Notes under the pieces: model-generated
Told to the model about the DNA's origin: nothing
The model's database searches: none
Seen by the model: only the letters and a program-made list of their open reading frames with translations
Program-made: the position numbers and the translations under genes
Source of the DNA: Williamsia sp. 1138
Lineage (GTDB): Bacteria > Actinomycetota > Actinomycetes > Mycobacteriales > Mycobacteriaceae
DNA length: 38,491 nt
Assembly: GCF_002095435.2 (NCBI RefSeq)
Contig: NZ_MJEJ02000028.1
Span: 34,522-73,012, forward strand
Direction of reading: 5' to 3'
Shown: positions 1 through 7,952 of the stretch, piece by piece
Position numbering within the stretch: position 1 is the first letter of the stretch
How the letters are laid out: each line of letters begins with the position of its first letter

Positions 1-519
1 GTCGAGGGTGCCGAAACCACCCGGGAGGCAGACGAAGGCCTGCGCGTACTTCACGAACATCGTCTTGCGGACGAAGAAGTATCGGAAATTGATCCCGAGA
101 TCGACCCACTGGTTCAGATTCTGCTCGAACGGCAACTCGATGCCCAAACCGATGGAGTAGCCGCCTGCCTCGCAGGCCCCGCGGTTGACCGCCTCCATCA
201 GCCCCGGACCGCCGCCGGTCATCACCGGATACCCGGCGCCGGCGAGCGCACCACCGAGTTCGCGGCCGAGGTCGTAGTAGGGGGTGTCCGGAGCGATGCG
301 CGCCGATCCGAAGACGGTCACCGCGCCCGAGACCGTGGCCAGGTTGTCGAAACCCTCGACGAACTCGGATTGGATGCGCAGTACCCGCCAGGGGTCGCGC
401 TCGGAGTCGGCCGACCGCAGCAGCCGCTGGTCGGTGGTCTGAGTCGGCGTGGTCTGGTCTTCGCGGATCCGCGCTGCGCCGCGGTAGCTGAGTCTGGTGT
501 CGCGGTCGGGTGGAGGCAT
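1..519 (-). CDS. LOG family protein (TIGR00730, Rossmann fold), 3'-truncated by the window edge
   Basis: This frame reads from an ATG at 517-519 down to base 1 without a stop, giving 173 codons; the C-terminal part lies outside the window. The translation contains GSARI, then MTGGGPGLMEAVNRGA, and it ends in CLPGGFGTLD. The PGGxGT motif and the GGGPG(L/I)ME nucleotide-binding motif are hallmarks of the LOG/lysine-decarboxylase-like family. Characterised members are cytokinin riboside 5'-monophosphate phosphoribohydrolases, which release a free base from a nucleoside monophosphate. Mycobacteria carry a LOG gene near dapE, and dapE follows it here as well. The first 60 residues or so are polar and poorly conserved-looking. 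Family assignment is secure; the substrate is inferred. Confidence 0.9.
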   Translation of the reverse strand, partial: MPPPDRDTRLSYRGAARIREDQTTPTQTTDQRLLRSADSERDPWRVLRIQSEFVEGFDNLATVSGAVTVFGSARIAPDTPYYDLGRELGGALAGAGYPVMTGGGPGLMEAVNRGACEAGGYSIGLGIELPFEQNLNQWVDLGINFRYFFVRKTMFVKYAQAFVCLPGGFGTLD

Positions 520-544
520 GCCACGACGCTAGCCGAGCAGGACG

Positions 545-1657
545 CTAGCTCAGCAGATAACGCCGCAGGATGTCGGTCACCTCGGTGATCTGCGCGGTGG
601 GTACCCGCTCGTCGCGTTTGTGCGCGAGGTTGGGGTCGCCCGGACCCAGGTTGACCGCCGGGATACCGAGGGCCGAGAACCGGGAGACGTCGGTCCAGCC
701 GAACTTGGCCCGGAACCTGCCACCGGCCGCGGCGACGAGCGCGGCTGCCGCCGGGTCGGACAATCCTGGCAGCGCCCCGCCTGCCGCATCGGTGATCTCG
801 AAGGTGACCGCGCCCGAATCGATTGCGCCGGCGAAGACCTCACGGACGTGCTCGGTGGCCTGCTCGACGGAACGATCCGGGGCGAACCGGAAGTTCACGT
901 CGACGCTCGCGGCGTCGGGCACGACGTTTCCTGCCACGCCACCGTCGATGCGCACCGCCGAGAGCCCCTCTCGGTATTCGCAGCCGTCGATGTCGACGCG
1001 TCGTGGGCTGTAGTCGGCCAAGGTCTGCAGCACCGATCCGAGCTTGTGGATCGCGTTGTCGCCCTTCCACGACCGGGCCGAGTGTGACCGCACTCCGGAT
1101 GCGGTGAGCCGCGCCCGCAGCGTGCCCTGGCAACCGGCCTCGATCTGGCCCGCGGTGGGTTCGCCGAGGATCGCGACATCGGCGCGCAACCATTCCGGCA
1201 GCTCACGCTCGATGAAGCCCAGCCCGTTGTACCGGGCGGCGATCTCCTCGCAGTCGTAGAAGATCAACGTCAGATCGCAGGCGGGGTCCTCGAGCGTCGC
1301 GGCAAGATGCAGGAACACCGCGTCGCCGGATTTCATGTCCACCGTGCCGCAACCATGCAGCACGTCGCCCTCGGCACTGTCGCGTTCTCTTCGGCTCGGC
1401 ACGTTGTCGGTGATGGGCACCGTGTCCAGGTGCCCGGCGAGCATCACCCGCCGGCCCTTCCCGAAGTCGGTGCGGGCCAACACCCGATTGCCGTGGCGCA
1501 CGACCTCGAAGCCGGAGGTCTGCTCGCGGAGCGCGGCTTCGACGGCGTCCGCGATGAGGGATTCGTCGTGGCTCTCGCTGGGAATGTCGACCAGCGCCGC
1601 CGTCAGGTCGATCGGGTCGGAGTGCAGGTCCAATGCGGGAATGCTCACGGTGTTCAC
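545..1657 (-). CDS. dapE: Succinyl-diaminopimelate desuccinylase
   Basis: DapE hydrolyses N-succinyl-L,L-2,6-diaminopimelate to succinate and L,L-diaminopimelate in the succinylase branch of lysine and cell-wall DAP synthesis. The 370-aa protein is an M20-type di-zinc peptidase. It shows LAGHLDTVP (metal His and catalytic Asp), [10 protein letters not shown] (bridging Asp), CEEI (catalytic Glu pair), LGEPT, and a C-terminal [14 protein letters not shown] with the last metal His. I chose the GTG at 1655-1657 because it gives the short N-terminus usual for actinobacterial DapE and leaves 25 bases to the upstream gene. An ATG at 1709-1711 would add 18 Arg/Cys-rich residues and overlap that gene. 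dapD lies 2 kb away on the other strand. Confidence 0.93.
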   Translation of the reverse strand: MNTVSIPALDLHSDPIDLTAALVDIPSESHDESLIADAVEAALREQTSGFEVVRHGNRVLARTDFGKGRRVMLAGHLDTVPITDNVPSRRERDSAEGDVLHGCGTVDMKSGDAVFLHLAATLEDPACDLTLIFYDCEEIAARYNGLGFIERELPEWLRADVAILGEPTAGQIEAGCQGTLRARLTASGVRSHSARSWKGDNAIHKLGSVLQTLADYSPRRVDIDGCEYREGLSAVRIDGGVAGNVVPDAASVDVNFRFAPDRSVEQATEHVREVFAGAIDSGAVTFEITDAAGGALPGLSDPAAAALVAAAGGRFRAKFGWTDVSRFSALGIPAVNLGPGDPNLAHKRDERVPTAQITEVTDILRRYLLS

Positions 1658-1682
1658 CGTAGCGCCCGAAGCACGGCAGTCG

Positions 1683-2333
1683 TCAGCCTTGCCCCGACAT
1701 CTGGCGCGCAAGCACTTCCGTCCCGGGACCGGTGGTGTCCGCCAATGCGCAACCGCGCCCGGTCAGGATCAGCATCAGAGATACGGCCGGCCCCTCGACC
1801 ACCGGTCCGTCGCCCTGGCTCCAGGCGAGGTCTGTCGCCTGCCAGCGCACGCTGTCGATCGGCTTCGAGAACGGCGTATCTCCGGAATAGCCGGTGAGGA
1901 AGTCCAGCACAGCAACCTGCCTGTGCTCAGGTATCACGTAGGCGAGGTTCAGCGGCCGTCGAATGTCTTGTCCGTGCACAAGGATGTCGGCCAGTGGAGC
2001 CAGCGGCCCCTTCCCCGGTGGGGTGAATGTGCTGTGTGCCTTCGCGGCCAGCAGCTCGGGCAGATTGTCGCCGTGTTCGATGCGGGTGCGCCGGGTGATG
2101 TGCTGATTGGCCCGGTCGAAGTTTCCGCGATATCGAGCCATCGTCAATCCGAACTTCCAGAGCGGAGTGACCAGGGGCATCACCAGATGGGCCGCGACAT
2201 CACGGACCGTCCAGGCGTCGCACAGCGACTGGGTGTCCCACTGTTCGGTGGTCAGCGTCGCGAGGGTGTCTGCCATGATGCGCCGTTCCTCGGCTATCTC
2301 GGCAAAGATCGCGTCGTTCGACTCGGGTCTCAT
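1683..2333 (-). CDS. Mycothiol-dependent maleylpyruvate isomerase/DinB-like protein (TIGR03083 type)
   Basis: This 216-aa protein starts at an ATG preceded by AGAGGAG. It has the N-terminal four-helix pattern of the actinobacterial maleylpyruvate-isomerase-like family. Residues near 35-52 read [16 protein letters not shown], where the W-x-V-x-D-x-x-A-H segment carries the first metal-binding His of the DinB/MDMPI fold. A second segment, [12 protein letters not shown] near residue 100, supplies the HGxDxRxPL motif. Relatives are metal-dependent mycothiol S-transferases or isomerases, and the host appears to make mycothiol (mshB is in this window). The gene sits just upstream of dapE on the same strand and may be cotranscribed. 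The substrate is unknown. Confidence 0.75.
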   Translation of the reverse strand: MRPESNDAIFAEIAEERRIMADTLATLTTEQWDTQSLCDAWTVRDVAAHLVMPLVTPLWKFGLTMARYRGNFDRANQHITRRTRIEHGDNLPELLAAKAHSTFTPPGKGPLAPLADILVHGQDIRRPLNLAYVIPEHRQVAVLDFLTGYSGDTPFSKPIDSVRWQATDLAWSQGDGPVVEGPAVSLMLILTGRGCALADTTGPGTEVLARQMSGQG

Positions 2334-2519
2334 GGATGCTCCTCTGAGATTGGCGCCGGGGCTCGCCCTGAGAACGTCCCCATTTCAAGGGTCGCCCGGC
2401 ATATCGCCAGGCGACCACCCGAAACGGGACGATCTCAGGGCAACCCCAGGTACACCAGACTTCAGAACTGTCCGAAATGTTCATGCCACCGGGACTGCCA
2501 CGCCGATAGCGTCGCCTGC

Positions 2520-2918
2520 ATGACATCTCCCACCCCGAACCTGAATGCCCTGTCGATCGTCGTCGACGACATGGCCGAGTCGCTGGCATTCTATCGCACC
2601 TGCGGTCTGGATTTCCCCGAAAATGCCGCCGCCCCGCATGCCGAAGCCACTGCTACAGGCGGATTCCGGATCTTGCTCGACACCGCCGCGAGCGTCGCGA
2701 CCTTCGATCCGGACTGGCGTCCCGCGACGGGTGGCCAGCGGATCTCACTCGCCTTCGAGTGCGCTGCTCCCGCCGACGTCGACGCCCGCTACGAGGCGGT
2801 GACCGCTGCCGGACACGCCGGGCACCTCGCACCGTTCGATGCAGTGTGGGGTCAGCGATACGCCACGGTCACCGATCCGAACGGCAACACCGTCGACTTT
2901 TACGCCGCGCTCCCCTGA
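2520..2918 (+). CDS. VOC-family (glyoxalase/bleomycin-resistance-like) protein
   Basis: The ATG at 2520 opens a 132-aa protein with the single vicinal-oxygen-chelate fold. It begins LNALSIVVDDMAESLAFYRT, in which the usual metal-ligand His of the first beta strand is not obvious, and it ends [14 protein letters not shown], the typical C-terminal VOC strand with DPxGNxxxF. Actinobacteria carry many such short VOC proteins, acting as dioxygenases, isomerases or drug-binding proteins, and the sequence does not show the substrate. Its stop overlaps by 19 bases the 3' end of the convergent AraC-type gene. Upstream lies a 186-base intergenic region shared with the divergent DinB-like gene. Confidence 0.8.
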   Translation: MTSPTPNLNALSIVVDDMAESLAFYRTCGLDFPENAAAPHAEATATGGFRILLDTAASVATFDPDWRPATGGQRISLAFECAAPADVDARYEAVTAAGHAGHLAPFDAVWGQRYATVTDPNGNTVDFYAALP

Positions 2919-3664
2919 TCCCCGGAAATGGGTTGTTCTGGCGAGGAAAAGCCCTGGTCGGCTCCGCCAGAACAACCCATCATCGGAGGACGGAAGTCGG
3001 CGGGTGGGCGGCCGGTCACGGATCGGAAGTCGCGGAACATGTGAGCGTAATCCGCATATCCGCAGTGGTGTGCCGTGTCGACGGCCGAACGGCCCGTCCG
3101 CAGATCGGCCATCGCCGCGTTCACCCGGAGTATCCGCTGCAACGCCTTCGCGCCGTAGCCGTAGTGATGCCGCGACCAGCGCTGCAGCTGCCGCGGACTG
3201 GCACTGATCTGATCGGCGACGCTCGCCACCTGATGACCCGCCGACAGCAGTGAGGTGGCCGGATGAAGCCATCGCGGAGGTGGGCTCCGGTCGACTTGCG
3301 CGGCCGCGAAACGCTCCAGGACATCTCCCGGTTCTCCGGCGGCGGCCTGCTCGGACAGGCAACGGGCCTGCGCCGACCCCGCGATGTCGGCGAAGTCGAC
3401 GCGGCCGTTGACCATCTCCTCGGCCGGTACTCCGAGTACCGACGGTGCGACGCCGGGATCGAACCGCAACGCCACCATGTCGCCGGAGCCCGTCGCGGTG
3501 ACCGGCCCCGTGTCGGGCCCGGCGATCAGCAGCCCGGTGCCCGTCCAGATCAAATCCATGCAGCCGTCCGGCAAGATCTCCGCAGGCGCAACCGGGCCCT
3601 GACGACGCCAGACCGTCGCCGGGACCAGCGTCGATCGCTGCTCGGAGTAACCCACACGCTCCAT
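2900..3664 (-). CDS. AraC-family transcriptional regulator
   Basis: This 254-aa protein starts at an ATG at 3662-3664, 38 bases from the divergent dapD start. The N-terminal half has the segment [12 protein letters not shown], typical of the small sensor domain found in actinobacterial AraC-like proteins (DUF6597 type). The C-terminal half has two helix-turn-helix motifs: [18 protein letters not shown], and [20 protein letters not shown] followed by TGRPPADFR, which is the AraC signature. It is therefore a DNA-binding regulator, possibly of dapD or the nearby VOC gene; the effector is unknown. Its last 25 codons contain a 16-bp perfect inverted repeat that looks like a terminator (listed separately). 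The end also overlaps the convergent VOC gene. Confidence 0.87.
   Translation of the reverse strand: MERVGYSEQRSTLVPATVWRRQGPVAPAEILPDGCMDLIWTGTGLLIAGPDTGPVTATGSGDMVALRFDPGVAPSVLGVPAEEMVNGRVDFADIAGSAQARCLSEQAAAGEPGDVLERFAAAQVDRSPPPRWLHPATSLLSAGHQVASVADQISASPRQLQRWSRHHYGYGAKALQRILRVNAAMADLRTGRSAVDTAHHCGYADYAHMFRDFRSVTGRPPADFRPPMMGCSGGADQGFSSPEQPISGDQGSAA
2928..2980. terminator. Hairpin inside the araC-type gene's 3' end, shared by two convergent genes
   Basis: Bases 2928-2943 and 2965-2980 form a perfect 16-bp inverted repeat with a 21-base loop. It starts 9 bases after the VOC stop, so it is placed as a terminator for the plus-strand gene. For the minus-strand AraC-type gene the same hairpin is translated, because it lies inside the last codons. 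There is no long T-tract. Confidence 0.55.
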
Positions 3665-3688
3665 TGTCCTGGGTCGGGTCGCCCCGCG

Positions 3689-3702
3689 TAAACTCCAGAC
3701 CC
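3689..3702 (+). promoter_or_regulatory. Probable -10 box for a leaderless dapD transcript
   Basis: TAAACT at 3689-3694 lies 8 bases ahead of the dapD GTG at 3703, and no Shine-Dalgarno sequence is visible in between. This spacing fits transcription starting at or next to the GTG, giving a leaderless mRNA, which is common in mycobacteria and relatives. It is inferred from sequence only. Confidence 0.4.
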
Positions 3703-4653
3703 GTGACCAACGCATCTGGAGCCTCCGCAATCGGCATCGCCACCATCACCGACTCGGGCGCAGTGCTCGACACCTGGTATCCCTCCCCTGAATTGACCGA
3801 CGCAGGCGGATCCGGGACCACCGAACTCGACGCTGCCGACACCCCCGCCGAACTATCGTCGCTGGTGGGCACCGATTCAGACCGCGGCGTCCGGACCGTG
3901 GCGGTACGCACCTCGATCGTGCTGGCCGACGCTCCCGCCGACGCCCATGACGCGTACCTGCGTCTGCATCTGCTCTCGCACCGCCTCGTCATCCCGCACG
4001 GCGCCAACATGGATGGCGTCTTCGGCAAGCTGTCCAACGTGGTCTGGACGAACTTCGGTCCGTGTGCGGTCGACGGCTTCGAGGTGACCCGCGCCAAGCT
4101 CAAGAGCCGCGGCGCGGTGACCGTCTACGGCATCGACAAGTTCCCTCGAATGGTGGATTACGTTGTGCCGAGCGGAGTCCGGATCGCCGACGCCGGCCGC
4201 GTCCGCCTGGGCGCACACCTCGCCGACGGCACCACCGTCATGCATGAGGGTTTCGTGAACTTCAACGCGGGCACGCTGGGCCACTCGATGATCGAGGGAC
4301 GCATCTCGGCAGGCGTCATCGTCGGAGACGGTTCCGACGTCGGCGGCGGCGCATCGACGATGGGGACGTTGTCCGGCGGCGGCAAAGAGATCATCTCCCT
4401 CGGCAAGCGATGCCTGCTCGGCGCCAACTCCGGCTGCGGCATCGCGCTCGGCGACGATTGCGTGATCGAGGCCGGGCTCTACATCACCGCCGGCACCAAG
4501 GTCACCGGACCGGACGGCACCGTCGTCAAGGCCCGCGACCTCTCCGGCAAGAGCAACATCCTGTTCCGTCGCAACAGCACCACCGGTGCGGTCGAGGTCG
4601 TGCCGTGGAAGGGCGACGGTATCGAGCTGAACGCCGCGCTGCACGCCAACTGA
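3703..4653 (+). CDS. dapD: 2,3,4,5-tetrahydropyridine-2,6-dicarboxylate N-succinyltransferase
   Basis: DapD transfers succinyl from succinyl-CoA to tetrahydrodipicolinate, the committed step of the succinylase DAP pathway. The 316-aa protein matches the long actinobacterial type in motifs I recognise from the mycobacterial enzyme: [39 protein letters not shown] and [18 protein letters not shown]. These are followed by left-handed beta-helix hexapeptide repeats such as [17 protein letters not shown] and [19 protein letters not shown]. It acts as a trimer in the cytosol. The GTG at 3703 gives the family's usual N-terminus; an upstream in-frame ATG at 3664 would overlap the araC start. A strong hairpin follows the stop. 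Confidence 0.95.
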   Translation: MTNASGASAIGIATITDSGAVLDTWYPSPELTDAGGSGTTELDAADTPAELSSLVGTDSDRGVRTVAVRTSIVLADAPADAHDAYLRLHLLSHRLVIPHGANMDGVFGKLSNVVWTNFGPCAVDGFEVTRAKLKSRGAVTVYGIDKFPRMVDYVVPSGVRIADAGRVRLGAHLADGTTVMHEGFVNFNAGTLGHSMIEGRISAGVIVGDGSDVGGGASTMGTLSGGGKEIISLGKRCLLGANSGCGIALGDDCVIEAGLYITAGTKVTGPDGTVVKARDLSGKSNILFRRNSTTGAVEVVPWKGDGIELNAALHAN

Positions 4654-4675
4654 ATCGGGCGGTTCCACCGCTGCT

Positions 4676-4733
4676 CCACCCGAGTTTGCGCCGCCCACCG
4701 GTAATTGCCGGTGGGCGGCGCGAATTCGGGTGG
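4676..4733. terminator. Long bidirectional terminator hairpin between dapD and the Cys-rich operon
   Basis: Bases 4676-4701 pair with 4708-4733 over 26 positions. Twenty-four are Watson-Crick pairs and two are G-T wobbles, closing a 6-base loop (TAATTG). The stem lies 22 bases after the dapD stop and 38 bases after the end of the convergent Cys-rich gene, so it can serve both. There is no T-run, which is usual in high-GC actinobacteria. Confidence 0.75.
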
Positions 4734-4771
4734 GTGGTGGAGCCTGTGATGGCTGGCTGCTCTGTGGTTGA

Positions 4772-5053
4772 TCAGTCCCCTCCGCCGCCTCCACCGCAGC
4801 CCGAGCCACACGAGGAAGAGCTGCTGCACGACGACCCGGAGCTGCACGAGTTGCCTGAACCGCAGCTGTTGTTGCCATGGTGGTGCCCCGAATCCCAGGT
4901 GTCACCGGACGAACCGCTCCAGTGGCCACCGGTCCCGCCGGAATCATTCCGGTATCGGTCGGCCGCCCTGGATGAATGCGATCCCACGACCGCGATCAGG
5001 GCGATCACCGCCCCACCCGCCACACATGCCAGTATCACCACGAGAACTGTCAT
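4772..5053 (-). CDS. Single-TM protein with Cys every six residues in a Gly/Ser/His-rich tail (candidate RiPP precursor B)
   Basis: This 93-aa protein starts at an ATG preceded by GGAGG, 12 bases after the upstream Cys-rich gene. Residues 1-23 form one hydrophobic helix. Residues 25-35 carry the positive charges, so by the positive-inside rule the tail should face the cytoplasm. The tail contains GHHHG (56-60) and then cysteines at 64, 70, 76, 82 and 86, giving C-x5-C-x5-C-x5-C-x3-C in a Ser/Gly background. It is the last gene of an operon with a DUF692 oxygenase and its partner. DUF692 enzymes such as MbnB, TglH and ChrH modify cysteines of small peptides. A substrate role is inferred from this context. 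Confidence 0.72.
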   Translation of the reverse strand: MTVLVVILACVAGGAVIALIAVVGSHSSRAADRYRNDSGGTGGHWSGSSGDTWDSGHHHGNNSCGSGNSCSSGSSCSSSSSCGSGCGGGGGGD

Positions 5054-5065
5054 TGCCTCACCCTC

Positions 5066-5308
5066 CTACCCGCCGCTGCTTCCACAACCACCACCACCGC
5101 CGCCACCGGAGGATCCTCCCCCGCAACCGCTTCCGCACGAACTCCCGCAGGAGCCCCCACCACCGCCATCCCCGCCTCCGCTGCCGTCTCCGACCCAGCC
5201 GCCCGGACGCCGGCGGCGGGCCCTGTCCGTTCCAGAGTTGCTGTAGAAGGCCCTCGTCGAGAAGAGCACCGCTGCGCTCACGACGATCACAATCACCGCA
5301 ATGGTCAT
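5066..5308 (-). CDS. Single-TM protein with Cys/Gly-rich tail (candidate RiPP precursor A)
   Basis: This 80-aa protein starts at an ATG (5306-5308) that overlaps the stop of the partner gene as ATGA, with GGGAGGG just upstream. Residues 1-17 form a hydrophobic helix. A basic patch RARRRR at 29-34 suggests a cytoplasmic tail. The tail is almost all Gly and Ser, with cysteines at 54, 58, 62 and 75 (SCGSSCGSGCGGG). It resembles the downstream protein in its MT(I/V) hydrophobic start and its CGSGCGGG segment, so the two look like diverged tandem duplicates. The tight coupling to the DUF692/partner genes suggests it is their substrate. It lacks the larger TIGR04222-type domain I would expect in related actinobacterial loci. 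Confidence 0.75.
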   Translation of the reverse strand: MTIAVIVIVVSAAVLFSTRAFYSNSGTDRARRRRPGGWVGDGSGGGDGGGGGSCGSSCGSGCGGGSSGGGGGGGCGSSGG

Positions 5309-5778
5309 GACAATCCCTCCCTCTCGTCTTCCCGTGGTCGTGAAACAGCCAGATGCCAAGTGGTCGAACCGATCCCGATGATCCACACGCGCCTACCGCG
5401 ACAACGCACCCACGCAGACCGTGCGGCGCCGGCGTAGACCTTTTCGACGCGCACCCAGTCCCGTGTCACGCGGTCGACGTCGGAGCGCGTTCCGAGCCAC
5501 CGTGTGAACGCCGCGACATCGTCATGCGCACATCCGCTGACCGCGACCTCCCGTCCGTACTCGGCGAACCAGCGCCGCCACTGCGGCAGGGCGCCGAGTT
5601 GCGGTGCTGCCCGCAGGGCCGCTGATGCGCGTTTTCCGATCAGGATGTCGCTGGTCACCGCGGAGCCCACCGGATCGAACCCGTCCGGCACGCGGCCGGC
5701 CAGCAACTCGGTGACCACCGCGTGCTGCCTCGCTGCGAGCGCCGCCCGGGCGCCGTCACGTGCTGGGTTCGAGATCAC
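5305..5778 (-). CDS. DUF692 partner protein (SCO6045-like)
   Basis: I placed the start at the GTG 5776-5778, which has GGGAGGTGGG a few bases upstream and overlaps the end of the DUF692 gene by 23 bases. The 157-aa protein opens with RQHAVVTELLAGRVPDGFDP and then LIGKRASAALRAAPQL. This is the pattern I associate with the small partner proteins encoded beside actinobacterial DUF692 genes (SCO6045-like). The remainder, including WRRWFAEYG and a basic WVRCRGRRVWI segment, has no catalytic motif that I recognise. In characterised DUF692 systems the partner binds the precursor peptide and presents it to the oxygenase. That role is inferred here from position and the N-terminal motif. Confidence 0.7.
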   Translation of the reverse strand: MISNPARDGARAALAARQHAVVTELLAGRVPDGFDPVGSAVTSDILIGKRASAALRAAPQLGALPQWRRWFAEYGREVAVSGCAHDDVAAFTRWLGTRSDVDRVTRDWVRVEKVYAGAARSAWVRCRGRRVWIIGIGSTTWHLAVSRPREDEREGLS

Positions 5779-6658
5779 GCGATCCCACCTCCCGGCCAGA
5801 CGTTGCCGCGCTAATGATGTGGTCGATGACCTCCAGGTCGGCGGCCACCGCTGCTGAGGTGACGTCGCTGTCACGCTCGAGCATGATCCCCGGGAGCGGC
5901 AGACCGCCTTCGTCGCAGTGCTCGACGAACACTGTGAGCATCGACCCGACCTCCTCGATCATCGGATCTTCGTGGGTGTCGATGTACATTCCCTCCCGGA
6001 AGCGCCCACCGGCCGTATGGACATACGCAGCGTGCGCCAACGGGAACCGCCGGAGATCAGCCACCGGGTCGCCACCTCGGGCGGTTGCACTGGCGTAGAG
6101 GTTGGCCACATCGAGAACGAGTCGCACACCCGTGCGGCGGACGATCTCGGTCAGGTAGTCGGGTTCGTCGAACTCGTCTTCTGGCCAGCCGATCAGCGCC
6201 GCGACGTTCTCGAGCGCCAACGGCACCCCCAGCACGTCCTGAGCGCGGGAGATGTTGTCGCACAGAATTTCCAAAGCCTGGTGCGTCCGCGGTGGCGGCA
6301 GCAGGTGTCCGGCCTCGAGCACATCCCCGTGCATGGGGTCCGGCGACCCGGCGGCCCGGACGAAGGCGATGTGCTCGCTGACCAGCGGCGACTCCAGTTC
6401 GCGTGCCAACGCCGCGAGATGTGCCAGCCGGTCCGGGTCCGGTAGGTCCGCTCCAGCGAGACCGAGCCCCACCCCGTGCGGGATCACCACCACTCCCCGC
6501 GCCCGCAGTTCCTCGATCCCGCCGGGCAGCCGGCCGGGGGTCATGTTCTCGGCGACGACCTCGGTGAAGGTCAGCGATCCGGCGTCGGCGAGCCCGACGA
6601 GCATTTCCGAGATGGCCGGGCGCCACGCGATGGATGAGCCCGAGACTTGTGCCCTCAT
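5756..6658 (-). CDS. DUF692 multinuclear non-heme iron oxygenase (MbnB/TglH/ChrH-like)
   Basis: This 300-aa TIM-barrel protein keeps the metal-site pattern of DUF692: H61 (PHGVGL), E95-H96 (SEHIAF), E150-N151 (LENVA), D183 and N186 (LDVANLY), H214 (YVHTAG), D227 and H229 (IDTHEDP) and E261 (MLERDSD). Characterised relatives use two or three irons and O2 to rewrite cysteine residues of ribosomal peptides: MbnB makes oxazolone/thioamide, TglH excises a beta-carbon, and ChrH makes imidazolidinedione-type products. AAAGGA lies ahead of the ATG. It is the first gene of an operon with a partner protein and two Cys-rich membrane peptides. The chemistry performed here cannot be read from the sequence. 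Confidence 0.88.
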   Translation of the reverse strand: MRAQVSGSSIAWRPAISEMLVGLADAGSLTFTEVVAENMTPGRLPGGIEELRARGVVVIPHGVGLGLAGADLPDPDRLAHLAALARELESPLVSEHIAFVRAAGSPDPMHGDVLEAGHLLPPPRTHQALEILCDNISRAQDVLGVPLALENVAALIGWPEDEFDEPDYLTEIVRRTGVRLVLDVANLYASATARGGDPVADLRRFPLAHAAYVHTAGGRFREGMYIDTHEDPMIEEVGSMLTVFVEHCDEGGLPLPGIMLERDSDVTSAAVAADLEVIDHIISAATSGREVGSRDLEPST

Positions 6659-6828
6659 ATGCGCGTCCTTTCACTCGCTCACGAGTGGACGCCGTTGGCC
6701 ACATTCGAATCCGTTGTCCGAGTTACAGATTCGCAGTCACTTCTGTTCCTTGTCCACAGTTTCACCGAAACTTCGAGGCGTGGGGTAACGGACTGGTCTC
6801 AGATTGGACACAGCTGGAACGACGCAGG

Positions 6829-7944
6829 TCAGGAGGCCAGACGACTCGCCGCTTGCGCGATTCTCTCATCGGTGGCGGTCAAAGCCATCCGAACGTGCCG
6901 CACTCCGCGAGGTCCATAGAAGTCGCCGGGTGCGGCGAGGATTCCGCGGTCGGAGAGCCAGGCGACGGTCTCGCGACACGGTTCGTCCCGGGTGACCCAC
7001 AGGTACAACCCGGCGGCCGACTCATCGATCCGGAAGCCGGCGCCGGTCACCGCGTCCCGCAGGATCTCGCGGCGTCGGCGGTAGCGTTCCCGCTGGACGC
7101 TCGCGTGCCCGTCATCGCCGAGCGCAGCTGCCATCGCGGCTTGGATCGGGAACGGAACGATCATCCCGGCGTGCTTACGTACCGCCAGCAGTTCACCGAT
7201 CAGCGCGGGATCACCGGCAAGGAACCCGGCACGGTAACTCGCGAGGTTGGACGTCTTCGACAGCGAATGCACCGCGAGCAGACCGGTGTTGTCTCCGTCG
7301 GTCACCCGGGGGTCGAGAATCGAGACCGGCTCGTCGTCCCACGCCAGGCCGAGGTAACACTCATCCGACACGACGACCGTGCCACGCTCGCGCGCCCAGG
7401 AGACGACTTTGCGCAGATGCTCTACCGGCAGCACCTTGCCCGTCGGATTCGACGGCGAGTTCAGGTAGATCATCGCGGGTGCGGCCGGACCGATCTGGGT
7501 GAGCGAATCCGCCCGGAGAACATCTGCACCGGCCAGCAGAGCGCCGACCTCATACGTCGGGTAGGCGACCTCGGGTATCACGACCTGGTCACCCACGCCG
7601 AGCCCGAGGGTCGACGGCAATCCGGCGATGGCCTCCTTGGTGCCGATCACCGGAAGGATCATCGAGAGGTCCAGACCATCGATCCCGAACCTGCGCTGCA
7701 ACGCATCGATCGCCGCCCTGCGCACCTCGGGGGTACCGATGGTCGTCGGATACCCGGGAAAGTCGGATGCCGCCGACAGGGCGTCGCGGATCAGCGGATC
7801 AACCGGATCCACCGGCGTCCCGACCGAGAGGTCGACGATCCCGCCGGGGTGGGCAGCCGCGCGCTCCTTTGCATCGAGCAACGTGTCCCAGGGAAAATCC
7901 GGGAGTCGCCTCGACACCGGCGCTCGGCCGCGCAGCACAGACAT
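6829..7944 (-). CDS. dapC: N-succinyldiaminopimelate aminotransferase
   Basis: This PLP-dependent fold-type I aminotransferase converts N-succinyl-2-amino-6-ketopimelate and glutamate to N-succinyl-DAP, between the DapD and DapE steps. The 371-aa protein reads LPDFPWDTL, then LSVGTPVDPV, YPTTIGTPEVRRA, the conserved NSPSNPTGKVLP, VVSDECYLGLAWD, and the PLP-lysine segment HSLSKTSNLASYRAGF. The ATG at 7942-7944 gives the standard N-terminus; upstream in-frame sequence is the ferredoxin gene in another frame. Only 8 bases separate it from fdxC, and the fdxC-dapC pair is also adjacent in mycobacteria, so the two are very likely one operon. Confidence 0.93.
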   Translation of the reverse strand: MSVLRGRAPVSRRLPDFPWDTLLDAKERAAAHPGGIVDLSVGTPVDPVDPLIRDALSAASDFPGYPTTIGTPEVRRAAIDALQRRFGIDGLDLSMILPVIGTKEAIAGLPSTLGLGVGDQVVIPEVAYPTYEVGALLAGADVLRADSLTQIGPAAPAMIYLNSPSNPTGKVLPVEHLRKVVSWARERGTVVVSDECYLGLAWDDEPVSILDPRVTDGDNTGLLAVHSLSKTSNLASYRAGFLAGDPALIGELLAVRKHAGMIVPFPIQAAMAAALGDDGHASVQRERYRRRREILRDAVTGAGFRIDESAAGLYLWVTRDEPCRETVAWLSDRGILAAPGDFYGPRGVRHVRMALTATDERIAQAASRLAS

Positions 7945-7952
7945 CGGCGTCG

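Noticed and set aside
2745-4103. 452-codon minus-strand frame over dapD and araC
   Set aside because: It overlaps convincing genes in other frames and shows only low-complexity Ser/Arg/Gly sequence.
4410-5246. Pro-rich plus-strand frame opposite the Cys-rich genes
   Set aside because: It is the antisense reading of Gly-rich codons (Pro from GGN) and includes the dapD 3' end out of frame.
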